Assembly: GCF_964026545.1 (NCBI RefSeq)
Contig: NZ_OZ032156.1
Span: 1-64,000, forward strand
Source: Candidatus Tisiphia endosymbiont of Dioctria linearis
GTDB lineage: Bacteria > Pseudomonadota > Alphaproteobacteria > Rickettsiales > Rickettsiaceae
Direction: 5' to 3'
Length of the DNA: 64,000 nucleotides
The position numbers and the translations under genes are program-made. This document shows positions 1 to 7,600 of this stretch, piece after piece. Every line of letters starts with the position of its first letter. Positions within the stretch are counted from its first letter, which is position 1. The notes under the pieces are model-generated. The model was not told where the DNA came from. It searched no databases and saw only the letters and a program-made list of their open reading frames with translations.

Positions 1-119
1 AGCCCGTTCTTTTGGCTGGCAGTGATAATATTGTTGCGAAGCTTAAGACTAGTAGGATCGTCATAAGCTGGGTTCAGTAAGACTATTGCTTTGGAAGGTA
101 AAGTTGTTTTATCTGTCAT
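1..119 (-). CDS. Hypothetical protein, N-terminal 39 residues only (cut by window edge)
   Basis: The reading frame starts at the ATG whose complement is at 117-119 and runs off the left edge. The visible residues begin MTDKTTLPSKAIVLLNPAYD and are not membrane-like. A GGGGA ribosome binding site lies 8 bases upstream. I do not recognise the family from this fragment. The gene matters mainly because it sits directly behind the structured leader at 120-392, which has a counterpart in front of the symporter-kinase gene. The two genes may therefore respond to the same signal (inference). Confidence 0.6.
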   Translation of the reverse strand, partial: MTDKTTLPSKAIVLLNPAYDDPTSLKLRNNIITASQKNG

Positions 120-392
120 GATGGTATCCCCTTTATGATTAAACTTAAAGTTATCAAGTTTTAACCACCAAAGAATCTTTAAAGATTACTTTGGTGATCA
201 GGGAGTTAGTAAAACCATCACAAAGAACAGCTATGATAGCATTTAGGCTTAAGATTTACACCTTAAGCCCTGGACATAACTACCATCCCCCCAACCATAA
301 CAGTCGAGGAACATCGTTTTAACGGTTGATATCTACCGCTTTGTGTTTTTAAGGTTACTACCCCCCAAAGTAACTTTGCAGTTACTCTATTT
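120..392 (-). promoter_or_regulatory. Structured 5' leader RNA, copy A (cis-regulatory RNA candidate)
   Basis: Read on the minus strand, this leader folds into the same set of helices as the leader at 6463-6738. (1) A 7-bp hairpin with a GCAA loop at 369-386. (2) A long closing helix pairing 353-366 and 339-345 with 201-225. (3) A CGGU/ACCG hairpin at 323-338. (4) A helix pairing 294-301 with 230-237. (5) A hairpin at 246-269 (GGCUUAAG/CUUAAGCC, closed by a GUAA loop). (6) A hairpin at 164-194 (CACCAAAG/CUUUGGUG), then a weak hairpin before the GGGGA ribosome binding site. The best conserved stretch is 272-300, a G-rich core containing GGGGGGAUGGU. The helices keep pairing although their bases differ between copies. 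Alternatives such as T-box, TPP, cobalamin or glycine riboswitch lack their signature motifs here. Class unknown. Confidence 0.75.
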
Positions 393-395
393 TTA

Positions 396-423
396 ATTTT
401 AAACTATACTCCCCTAAAGTCAA
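396..423 (-). promoter_or_regulatory. Sigma-70 type promoter for leader copy A
   Basis: TTGACT (-35, complement of 418-423) and TAAAAT (-10, complement of 396-401) are separated by 16 bases. The start of transcription would fall near 389, just before the first hairpin of the leader. The same TTGACTTTAGG block stands at the equivalent place before copy B at 6764-6769. Confidence 0.6.
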
Positions 424-680
424 TAACAGTTTTTTTACCATTAATTGTTATTTTCGTTGTCTTTCTGTTCTTGCTTTTTCATCTTGCAATTAATATTCTT
501 TTATAGGCATAATATTTTCAGCTCTTCTTATTTTTATAATTTTATCTTAGCATCCAACATAATTTTACATTACACAACTGTCAGTTCATTACATGCAACA
601 TAAAATAATTTGTTTTATAAAGTTTTGTTGTCTTGTAACTTTAGCTTTATAAGCAGTATAATTTTGTAAAAGGGTTTAAA

Positions 681-705
681 AATTAGTTCATGTGATGAAC
701 TAATT
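681..705. promoter_or_regulatory. Perfect inverted repeat, operator candidate for the YdaS-like gene
   Basis: Two 11-base arms, AATTAGTTCAT and ATGAACTAATT, are separated by GTG. The site is 85 bases upstream of the small helix-turn-helix gene at 791. One arm (ATGAACTAATT) occurs again at about 2292, after the DUF1376 gene. A dimeric repressor site is the simplest reading. A terminator is less likely because no T-run follows. Between 424 and 680 I see only AT-rich sequence with no gene. Confidence 0.4.
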
Positions 706-790
706 AACTAAATCCTTTGGAATATTTAGCAAACGATGTTTTTTTAAATGAATATATCTACAATTTGTTGGTTGATTATTTAAAGGTTGT

Positions 791-1030
791 ATGAGATTAG
801 AAAAGTGGTTAGAGCTGCAACACATGCCAATTCATATATTTGCTAAGAAAATAGGTAAGAATAGAAGTCAAGTACATAAATATATCCATGAAGATGTTGT
901 ACCCAAGCATAATGTCATTTTTAAAATTTATATTACAACTTTTGGAGCAGTTTCAGCTAATGATTTCCATAGGCTTTCTGATAAATTATTTGAGAAAGAA
1001 AAATTACATACTAATTCTTTTCGGGATTAG
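791..1030 (+). CDS. YdaS-like helix-turn-helix regulator (79 aa)
   Basis: A small protein with a Cro/YdaS-type helix-turn-helix around residues 12-45 (FAKKIGKNRSQVHKYI). It then has the GAVSANDF stretch that resembles the end of the YdaS DNA-binding domain. YdaS proteins act as repressors in prophages such as Rac and are often next to YdaU (DUF1376) proteins. Here a DUF1376 gene follows at 1550, which supports a phage or plasmid derived module. The start is the ATG behind AAAGG. The palindrome at 681-705 is a plausible autoregulatory site. The family call rests on motif resemblance only. Confidence 0.6.
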   Translation: MRLEKWLELQHMPIHIFAKKIGKNRSQVHKYIHEDVVPKHNVIFKIYITTFGAVSANDFHRLSDKLFEKEKLHTNSFRD

Positions 1031-1121
1031 TATATCAATCGTAATTAACATATTAAAATCCAATCAATAACTCTTATGTATCAGATAATAATTTCCATAT
1101 TTCTGATGTTTTAAGCACATT

Positions 1122-1214
1122 AAATGACCATGAAGAGCTGGTTACATAAGACAATAAAATAATTCATATATCTTTTTACAGGATATTTGCTTGTCCAATC
1201 TTTCATGGTCATTT
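1122..1214. repeat. Inverted repeat in a 520-bp gene-free stretch
   Basis: The 13-base arms AAATGACCATGAA (1122-1134) and TTCATGGTCATTT (1202-1214) are 67 bases apart. They could be the ends of a small decayed element or a long RNA hairpin. Nothing else is recognisable between 1031 and 1549. An open frame on the minus strand at 1290-1484 has no protein-like features. Confidence 0.4.
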
Positions 1215-1549
1215 TAAGTTTTAATCGGTACGCAATGTTCCTCTAATCTTTAGCATTATCTCTTTGCATAAGTAGTTTTAATAAAACCATTAATTATAAA
1301 ATACTATTAAACAACCATTAATGATATTAAAGTTATTCGCAAATATTGTGGATAACTTTGTGGGCAACGCATGGATAAGTTTTTTAAAACTATAAAAACT
1401 ATAAAAGTTAGCAGAAAATTTTAGGAAATTTTTCAGAAAATTAGAACTTTTTACCAATTTTTTAAAGATTTTTTTTGGTTTCATAAAATGAACAGTCTTT
1501 TTAGTACAAATATTTTACCAATTTATATTAATTAACAAGGACATTAATT

Positions 1550-1990
1550 ATGACAGAATTTTACCGTAAACTCTTTTATCCATCAGCTATTATTAAGGAT
1601 GCAGAGTTACTAAAACATGATGAATATGGTGTTTATATTCGTCTATTGGAACATATGTGGATAAGTGGTGGAAAACTACCACATGATGATACAAAAATTG
1701 CTCATTATTTACGCATTACACCAAAAAAATGGCAAAATTACAAAAAAATTTTACAAAATTTTTTCATTTTTTCTGACAAAACATTTACTCATACTGAACT
1801 CAAAAAAGAATACCAAAAAACTATTTTAATATCACAAAAGAATTCTCTGAAAGCTAGAAAGAGATGGGGTAAACAGAATTGTAATATAGATGACAAAATA
1901 GTTGAAAATATTATATCAATAGGAAGTAAAGATTGTAAATCAAATGATGCTATAGCATATGCAAAATCAATGCTACGTGCATGCGTCTAA
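1550..1990 (+). CDS. DUF1376 (YdaU-like) protein, N-terminal part
   Basis: The protein begins MTEFYRKLFYPSAIIKDAEL and continues with EYGVYIRLLEHMWISGGKLP and a lysine-rich NSLKARKRWG segment. This is the pattern of DUF1376/YdaU proteins from prophages and plasmids, which have been linked to replication initiation. A ribosome binding site AAGGA precedes the ATG. The frame stops at 1990 after the AIAYAKSM segment. A compatible C-terminal frame continues at 1959-2279 in the next phase, so the gene appears frameshifted near 1970. The N-terminal domain itself looks intact. Confidence 0.65.
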   Translation: MTEFYRKLFYPSAIIKDAELLKHDEYGVYIRLLEHMWISGGKLPHDDTKIAHYLRITPKKWQNYKKILQNFFIFSDKTFTHTELKKEYQKTILISQKNSLKARKRWGKQNCNIDDKIVENIISIGSKDCKSNDAIAYAKSMLRACV

Positions 1991-2279
1991 AAAGAAAGAT
2001 ATTGATTTAAGATTAGATGATATAGATAGGCTTGTGGATAACTCAGGGCAATTAGCCGTTTATCACGAATTATACAATAAACTGCAATTACTCTTTAGTG
2101 AGCATAGTATGCTTTTTCCTAGGGATCAATTTTTGCTAGTTGAATGGATAAAAACTGGCATTAGTATCGATTCTATTTATCAAAAGATTGTCCTAATACT
2201 CCAGCATATTAGCAAGCAAGGTCTAGAACATCCAAAATCTTTTGCTTATTTCACTGCTGAAATACAACGATGTTGTTAA
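1959..2279 (+). pseudogene. C-terminal part of the DUF1376 gene, out of frame
   Basis: This frame contains ASKKKDIDLRLDDIDRL and later residues such as YHELYNKLQLLF and HPKSFAYFTAEIQRCC. It would follow naturally after AIAYAKSM of the upstream frame if one base near 1971-1980 were removed. No ribosome binding site precedes the internal ATG at 1959. I therefore read it as the detached C-terminus of the gene at 1550 rather than an independent gene. A natural two-gene arrangement cannot be excluded from one sequence. Confidence 0.5.
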
Positions 2280-2430
2280 GCTTGTGTCATCACATGAACT
2301 AATTTTAATTATTTTACAGCTCTTGTCTTATATTTCTATATAAAATAGCGTTTCACGTAATGAAATACCTATTGTTTTTAGAAAAATCCTTGTCATAATC
2401 TGAATAATAACAGCAATTAAAGTAAAAATT

Positions 2431-3087
2431 ATGAACAAAAAAGCTATCAAATATGGACTACAACTTGCTTTAGTCGAACAAGCTTCTGATGAATTTTATC
2501 AAAGTAATGAGAGTGACTATGAACAAAGGGATAAAAAAATAGCTGAAGGTGTAATGAGTAAATGCCTAATCAATCAATTTATTCTTGCACAGTTAGTAAA
2601 AAATGAATTACAAGCAAAGCTAACTGACCAATTGACGGCGATATTTAACTTAAATATTCAGGAATTTGGCTATCGTCAATTTCTAAGCGATGGAACAACT
2701 ATCGGTTTTTGCACAAGAAATATTGACAATATCACAAACACCCAAAGCAAAAATCTAGGCTACGAATACGAAACTTTGAGAAGATTCTATAATCAGGAAA
2801 CATGTAACAGCTTTATCATCTACCAAAGAACAAAAGATAAAATTGAAGGATTTTACTTTTTGTCTTCAAGTAACAATCCAGAGATTATTAGCTATTACAT
2901 TAACCATCTTGAATCTTTTGAGCAGTTTATTAACATTGTCAGTCTTTATGTTAGTATAGTTCTAAGTAGCATAAGATGCAATAATTCATACTGTGAAACT
3001 TTACAGCACAATGATTTATACGTAAAAATTTTTAGTCAAAATAGCTTGGACGAATTATTTCCAGAAAGGATCTCAAGCAATAACTAA
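2431..3087 (+). CDS. LuxR-type regulator, N-terminal sensing domain (218 aa)
   Basis: The middle of the protein (roughly residues 70-190) has FGYRQFLSDGTTIGFCTRN, a variable middle, then NSFIIYQRTKDKIEGFYFLSS and NNPEIISYYINHLESFEQF. This arrangement is like the N-terminal domain of LuxR-family regulators from Legionella and other intracellular gammaproteobacteria. It ends shortly before a separate frame encoding a LuxR/GerE helix-turn-helix (3101-3388). Together they would make a normal regulator of about 310 residues. The split is probably a frameshift between about 3065 and 3085: the downstream frame is open upstream of its ATG. The ligand is unknown. Confidence 0.55.
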   Translation: MNKKAIKYGLQLALVEQASDEFYQSNESDYEQRDKKIAEGVMSKCLINQFILAQLVKNELQAKLTDQLTAIFNLNIQEFGYRQFLSDGTTIGFCTRNIDNITNTQSKNLGYEYETLRRFYNQETCNSFIIYQRTKDKIEGFYFLSSSNNPEIISYYINHLESFEQFINIVSLYVSIVLSSIRCNNSYCETLQHNDLYVKIFSQNSLDELFPERISSNN

Positions 3088-3100
3088 AAATGGTTCCATT

Positions 3101-3388
3101 ATGAAAATAACTAAACTTCACATAAATTATCTAGGCAAATCTTTCATTCTTACCCAAAGAGCTCTGGAATGTCTTATACTTGCAGCCCTTGGGTTTCCTA
3201 AAAAGCACATAGCAAGTAGATTAGGCATATCATACAGAACTGCAGAAAAACATATAACAAATGCTAAAAATAAAATTGGCATTTATAATCATAGACAATT
3301 AATTGATTTTTTATTTTCTAGTCAGATATTTAAACACCCTGACTATTACAATCAAATATCCGATATCAAATTACCGAAGAACATCTAA
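3101..3388 (+). CDS. LuxR/GerE-type helix-turn-helix domain protein (95 aa)
   Basis: Residues 15-70 carry a GerE domain: FILTQRALECLILAALG, FPKKHIASRLGISYRTAEKH, then NAKNKIGIYNHRQLIDF. This is the DNA-binding half of a LuxR-type regulator. The ATG is 13 bases after the stop of the N-terminal domain gene and has no clear ribosome binding site. The frame stays open upstream of the ATG, which points to a broken single gene rather than a true pair. If translated alone, it could still bind DNA without a sensing domain, as in NarL-like or GerE-like single-domain proteins. Confidence 0.7.
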   Translation: MKITKLHINYLGKSFILTQRALECLILAALGFPKKHIASRLGISYRTAEKHITNAKNKIGIYNHRQLIDFLFSSQIFKHPDYYNQISDIKLPKNI

Positions 3389-3441
3389 TGAAGTGTTAAT
3401 AACAAATTATGCGTAATAATAAATACCGTTTTCAAGTAACT

Positions 3442-6400
3442 TTAATTTTTAATATTGGTAAATTCTTCTTTTTTAATTAAGGTAATTCGTTCAATGATAT
3501 CAAAGTCAACACATGCTTGAAAAAGTTTCTGTGCTATATTAAACCTGTCATCCTTTTGTGCCTGTAAAAATATTTCTGCAATCTTTTGTAAATTCTCAAT
3601 CCTTATATCAGGTAAATCCATTACTTTAGGTCGAATCTCCTTAATATTAACAGGAATAGTGATATTATAATTTATACCTTGGTCTCGGTTACTATGAACC
3701 TTTAAATTCCCATAATGAGCATCTATAATATTAAAACACTCCAAAAAAGTTAGTTCATTCGTCTGCTTAAAAGTTGGAGTAAGAAGTAATTGCAGTTGTT
3801 GCTCAGTAAGTGTACCGCCTTGATCCTGTATTATTAGCTTTATTGCTTTGATTGGTTTTTTACTTTTAGTAGTTTCTGATATATTTAGCTCAAAATCTAG
3901 AATATCATCTTCTAGAAAAATACTCACTATATTACTATAGACATTATTGTTGATAGCATGAATCAACAGGCTTTTTATTACTTCCTTCAGTTTTTCTGGG
4001 TCGCATGTTATGCTAGGATATTTCGTTTCATCTTGGATAATAAATTGTAATGGTTGATAGAATAATTTTTTACATTCATCTACTACTTCTTTTATTAAGT
4101 CCTTAATGTTAATTTTAGTAAGCTTAATGTACACTTTACGTCTTACTCTATGAGTAATAGTTGAAAGATAAAAAGCCCAAGCCTCTATTCGTTTTGTTAC
4201 CTCATATAATTCTTCAGTAATCCGAGAGATTTGGTCTTTATCAGTTGTTTTTTGTAGTTTTGTACATAATGTTTTAAGTTGGAGTTGCAAGGTATGAAGT
4301 TGCTGTTGTTCTTGATCTTCTACTCTATTAAAAAACTCTTCTTCATGTTGTGCTAATTTGATCAAATCATGCGTTAGTTTTATTGATTTTGTTTCCCATA
4401 CATTTTTCATGATTTCAGATAATTCTTCATGTTTTTGTTTTGGTTTTAGAAATGCTATTAATGCACTACTAAATAGCAACAAAAGGTAATTTATTTGGAG
4501 TTGTATATCGCCGAAATTACTAGTTAAATAGTCTTCGCCTATATAACATTTAAAAAATTGAAATGATGCAAATGTACCAAAAATCGCTATGAATAAAGCT
4601 ATCTGCCATCTGAGCAAAATACCAGTAACTAGTAAATTAATAATAAATATCATACATTGTAGTTGATGAAATTCGCTAATAATGACCAGCATACTTCCAA
4701 CACAAATCAACGTATATAGCACACCTAAATTCCAAATTACTGCTATAAACCTCTCGTTTTTAAATCTAGGAGGCAATATTGGATAAACTACAAACCAGGT
4801 AGGTATTAGCAATACTGAGTGGTAAATGAAGTGATAAATATTAGCATATTTTGTGGTATAATATTCTGGGATAGTGAATAATGATGAATAAGTGGAAATT
4901 ATTACAAAGAAACCAAATAGAGAAAAAGTAATTTCATTTTTTGGTAGATTACCTTTACAAAAATTTATTAGACTGAATTGTTTGATGGAACGAATAATTT
5001 TCTTGAATTTTCTTTTACGTTCAAGTCTGAGAGAGATTATAGGACTGGGGTCTTTTACGCCAATCCAACCACCGGGTTGTTTAAAAAAGTAATGGCTAAA
5101 CATCAAAGTTAACAAATTAGCTGCCATAGCTGGTATGACAGCTTTCATTTGTACATTTAAGACTTTAAAACTAACTGCTATAATAAATCCAGCAAACATT
5201 CCTATTAATACTGCTTTACTACTAGTACGAAAGCCTAGAATTGCTAAAAGAAAAGGCACTGAAACTACAGGCATATAAAAACCTAATATTATTAACAGCA
5301 AATCAAGTATGTTACTTGCTTCGAAAACTAGAAAAATAGCAAAAATACCAACAAAAATAGCGAAAACACGTAATATAATGAGATCACTAAGATTATTACG
5401 TATCTTTCTTATAATCTCAAAATCTAGTAATTTTAAAATATCATTAGTGAATAATATAGCTGAAGAGTTAATGTACGAGTCTGCACTAGACATGATTATT
5501 GCTACAATGCCTATAGCAGTAAGCCCTCTTAATCCTGGATAGCTGTGATTCTCTATAATATGGGCTAATAAGTTCTCAGGGTCAAGATTAGGATTATTTG
5601 CCAGTAATAATATTCCAACCCAGATTATTATTACTAATATCGTAAGAGATATTAAACCTCCTGTTATAAAATACTTTTTAACTTGTATGATATTCTTAGC
5701 CATTGCCAATCTTTGAAAAAAAACCGGTTGAAAAGCTGGGATTAAAAAAAATAATAACAAGAAAAAGGAACTTATAAATTTAGAATCATTGAAACTAAAT
5801 ACTTGCCTATAATCGAATAAAGGATTTTCTGTGATTGTTACAAAAACTTTGTGAGGCTCATGCAGAGTTCCCCAAATTATCAAAGTAATGATAGGAACAA
5901 CAGTGCCAAAAGTAAGAAATTGTATTATATCTGTAAAAGTAACAGCCTTGATACCGCCAAAAGCTGAATATAATATTACTATAATAGCACTTGGCACAAC
6001 AGCATAAAAACTAGAAACATTAAAGAAAAGTTGCAACATGGTAGCTGAAACTTTAAATTGCACTGCAACTATTCCTATACAAAGAAAGATGCCTGCTATA
6101 GCTGTAAGCAATTGAACTTTTTTACCATAAAGAGTCCCCATGGCTTCAGCTATGGAAAGATTACCCAAAAACTCTGCCATACGTGGAGCTAAAAAGTAAC
6201 CAACAATTACAAGAGCTAAAGGTTCACCCAATGCCGGAATGATAAAATATAAACCTTGTTTATAGGATTCACTAACTGCTTCAGAAAAGAGACCACCTCC
6301 TATACAAGTGGCAATAATTGTAGCAGTTATAGTGCCAGTGGAGAAATTGCGGTTACCTATAGCATATTCATTAATATTTTTTATATCACGACTATAAAAT

Positions 6401-6462
6401 AAACCTACTGCTAAGTTAAAAGTTAAAAAGATAGCAAAAATGGCTGTGTCCACATTATTCAT
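3442..6462 (-). CDS. Sodium/solute symporter fused to a degenerate histidine kinase
   Basis: The protein is about 1006 residues. Residues 1-460 form a sodium:solute symporter (SSS/PutP-like) with many membrane spans, including AIGNRNFSTGTITATIIAT and the GGIKAVTFTDIIQF region. More membrane spans follow, then a coiled coil (EEEFFNRVEDQEQQQLHTLQ). The C-terminal module resembles a kinase ATPase domain: DPEKLKEVIKSLLIHAINNN stands for the N-box and IIQDQGG for the D-box. No HExxxP-like phospho-histidine box is visible, so it may be a sensor without kinase activity. I chose the ATG at 6462 because GGGGGAG lies 7 bases upstream. A TTG at 6483 would put this ribosome binding site inside the gene. 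Substrate unknown; proline-like solutes are a guess from the PutP/CbrA family. Confidence 0.8.
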   Translation of the reverse strand: MNNVDTAIFAIFLTFNLAVGLFYSRDIKNINEYAIGNRNFSTGTITATIIATCIGGGLFSEAVSESYKQGLYFIIPALGEPLALVIVGYFLAPRMAEFLGNLSIAEAMGTLYGKKVQLLTAIAGIFLCIGIVAVQFKVSATMLQLFFNVSSFYAVVPSAIIVILYSAFGGIKAVTFTDIIQFLTFGTVVPIITLIIWGTLHEPHKVFVTITENPLFDYRQVFSFNDSKFISSFFLLLFFLIPAFQPVFFQRLAMAKNIIQVKKYFITGGLISLTILVIIIWVGILLLANNPNLDPENLLAHIIENHSYPGLRGLTAIGIVAIIMSSADSYINSSAILFTNDILKLLDFEIIRKIRNNLSDLIILRVFAIFVGIFAIFLVFEASNILDLLLIILGFYMPVVSVPFLLAILGFRTSSKAVLIGMFAGFIIAVSFKVLNVQMKAVIPAMAANLLTLMFSHYFFKQPGGWIGVKDPSPIISLRLERKRKFKKIIRSIKQFSLINFCKGNLPKNEITFSLFGFFVIISTYSSLFTIPEYYTTKYANIYHFIYHSVLLIPTWFVVYPILPPRFKNERFIAVIWNLGVLYTLICVGSMLVIISEFHQLQCMIFIINLLVTGILLRWQIALFIAIFGTFASFQFFKCYIGEDYLTSNFGDIQLQINYLLLLFSSALIAFLKPKQKHEELSEIMKNVWETKSIKLTHDLIKLAQHEEEFFNRVEDQEQQQLHTLQLQLKTLCTKLQKTTDKDQISRITEELYEVTKRIEAWAFYLSTITHRVRRKVYIKLTKINIKDLIKEVVDECKKLFYQPLQFIIQDETKYPSITCDPEKLKEVIKSLLIHAINNNVYSNIVSIFLEDDILDFELNISETTKSKKPIKAIKLIIQDQGGTLTEQQLQLLLTPTFKQTNELTFLECFNIIDAHYGNLKVHSNRDQGINYNITIPVNIKEIRPKVMDLPDIRIENLQKIAEIFLQAQKDDRFNIAQKLFQACVDFDIIERITLIKKEEFTNIKN

Positions 6463-6738
6463 ATAATCTCCCCCGAATGTCAAAAAACTGTAAGTTTTTG
6501 ACCACCAAAGACAAGATTTTTAGAAGAAGTGAATCTAGATTGGTGATCGGGGGGTTCGAAAGACTGCTAACAAACAGTTATGGTAGCCGTCAAACTTAAA
6601 TGTAAACACTTAAGGACATACGACCACCATCCTCCCCGACCATAAAAGACGAGAAGCATCATTTTTACGGTTTAATGCATACCGTTGTTAGTAGAGGCTT
6701 TCGAACCCCAAAAATTACTTTGCAGCAATTCCACCCCG
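6463..6738 (-). promoter_or_regulatory. Structured 5' leader RNA, copy B, of the symporter-kinase gene
   Basis: Minus-strand fold. GCAA-loop hairpin 6713-6730. 12-bp perfect closing helix GGGGUUCGAAAG (6698-6709) with 6551-6562. ACGGU/ACCGU hairpin 6667-6685. Long-range helix UUAUGGU/ACCAUAA (6639-6645 with 6578-6584). 8-bp hairpin 6595-6614 with a UUUA loop. CACCA/UGGUG hairpin 6502-6545. A 10-bp hairpin ending next to the GGGGGAG ribosome binding site. The core 6614-6645 (GGGGAGGAUGGU on the minus strand) is nearly the same as in copy A. The helix sequences differ from copy A but remain complementary, which argues for selection on structure. The last hairpin beside the ribosome binding site suggests control of translation (inference). 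Confidence 0.75.
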
Positions 6739-6739
6739 A

Positions 6740-6769
6740 ATTCTAAATTATATACACACCTAAAGTCAA
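6740..6769 (-). promoter_or_regulatory. Sigma-70 type promoter for leader copy B
   Basis: TTGACT (complement of 6764-6769) and TAGAAT (complement of 6740-6745) are 18 bases apart. Transcription would start near 6733, giving a leader of about 270 bases before the ATG at 6462. The TTGACTTTAGG block is shared with the promoter of copy A. Confidence 0.55.
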
Positions 6770-6858
6770 TATATATTTTTATCCTGGATTTTAATTATAG
6801 TTGCTAAACATGTTTAATTGAACTAATATTAGTCTTAGTAAACATTAGAGCAAACTTT

Positions 6859-7098
6859 ATGTATCCAGTAAACATTACTTCTGCAAAAGCTCACTTATCA
6901 TCTCTACTAAAAGAAGTAGAAGACAAAAATGAAGAAGTTATTATTGAAAGAGCTGGGAAACCAATTGCTAAAATCGTTAAATACAATCCTGTGAAATCTA
7001 TTAATAGGCTTGGGATATTTAAAGATAAAATTAAAGTAGCTAAAGATTTTGACAAATGGTCTGAAGAAATGGCAACAAGGTTAGGGATAAAGGATTAG
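6859..7098 (+). CDS. Phd/YefM-family antitoxin (79 aa)
   Basis: The sequence MYPVNITSAKAHLSSLLKEV, then EVIIERAGKPIAKIVKY, is typical of the Phd/YefM antitoxin fold: an N-terminal DNA-binding part of about 50 residues. The C-terminal tail (DFDKWSEEMATRLGIKD) would wrap a toxin. Such antitoxins repress their own operon and neutralise a toxin encoded just downstream. The following frame (7092-7232) encodes the start of a PIN-domain toxin that is broken by stop codons. The antitoxin is therefore probably an orphan. It lies divergently from leader copy B. Confidence 0.8.
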   Translation: MYPVNITSAKAHLSSLLKEVEDKNEEVIIERAGKPIAKIVKYNPVKSINRLGIFKDKIKVAKDFDKWSEEMATRLGIKD

Positions 7099-7232
7099 GT
7101 GTAAGATTATTACTTGACATTCATACCTTAATATGGGCATTGGCTGAACTAGAAAAATTACCCCATAAAATTACTAATGCCAGATAAATTGAAGAAATGC
7201 TGATGAGAATGTGCTTTAACAGTGGAAATTGA
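7092..7232 (+). pseudogene. PIN-domain (VapC-type) toxin remnant
   Basis: Overlapping the end of the antitoxin, the frame reads VRLLLDIHTLIWALAELEKL. This matches the start of PIN-domain RNase toxins (RLLLDTHxLIWAL), including the first catalytic aspartate. It hits TAA at 7185-7187 and TGA at 7230-7232 and has no usable start codon. Only the first 30 or so of the usual ~130 residues remain, so the toxin is inactive. Confidence 0.7.
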
Positions 7233-7335
7233 TGTTTGAAAATATTATATCGATTAATTTAAATCATGTCAAGTAAAAAGTGATGTTTACATGACTACAA
7301 ATCTCATAAAAATCTCTACAAACCCCATTACTTAG

Positions 7336-7600
7336 ATGTTTCAAGCACTTTTTTATCTCGAAGATAAGTCACAAGAGTGGCAAACTCTTTATATTCGAGA
7401 ACATAAAACTATTTCTATACCTAAAGCCCCCCCAACTATGAAACAAGCTATTATTTGGCTTGACAAATTAGGAGGATTTATGAATAGAAAAAGTGATAAA
7501 TTACCAGGAACTATGACATTATGGAGGGGCTACGAAAATCTTACAGAAAGTATCGAAATATTATCTATATTTTCCTCCAAAATTGTGGGTAAAAGTAAGA
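7336..7600 (+). pseudogene. IS4-family transposase, C-terminal fragment
   Basis: The translation contains APPTMKQAIIWLDKLGGF, NRKSDKLPGTMTLWRGYENL and TESIEILSIF, the C-terminal signature of Tn5-like IS4 transposases. The catalytic core (DDE) is missing, so the piece is a dead remnant. Its end, around 7590-7600, runs into minus-strand IS630 sequence, which marks a junction between two elements. Confidence 0.7.

Noticed and set aside
120..392. The leader as tmRNA, RNase P or a known riboswitch
   Set aside because: No tRNA-like acceptor with a resume codon frame, no RNase P core motifs, and no TPP, cobalamin, lysine, glycine or T-box signature. The TTCGAA in copy B is part of a 12-bp helix, not a T-loop.
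1290..1484. 64-residue minus-strand frame
   Set aside because: Phe/Lys/Asn-only composition from AT-rich DNA, no ribosome binding site, no domain.
6463..6483. TTG at 6483 as the start of the symporter-kinase
   Set aside because: The strong GGGGGAG ribosome binding site lies between it and the ATG at 6462, so the ATG is the better start.
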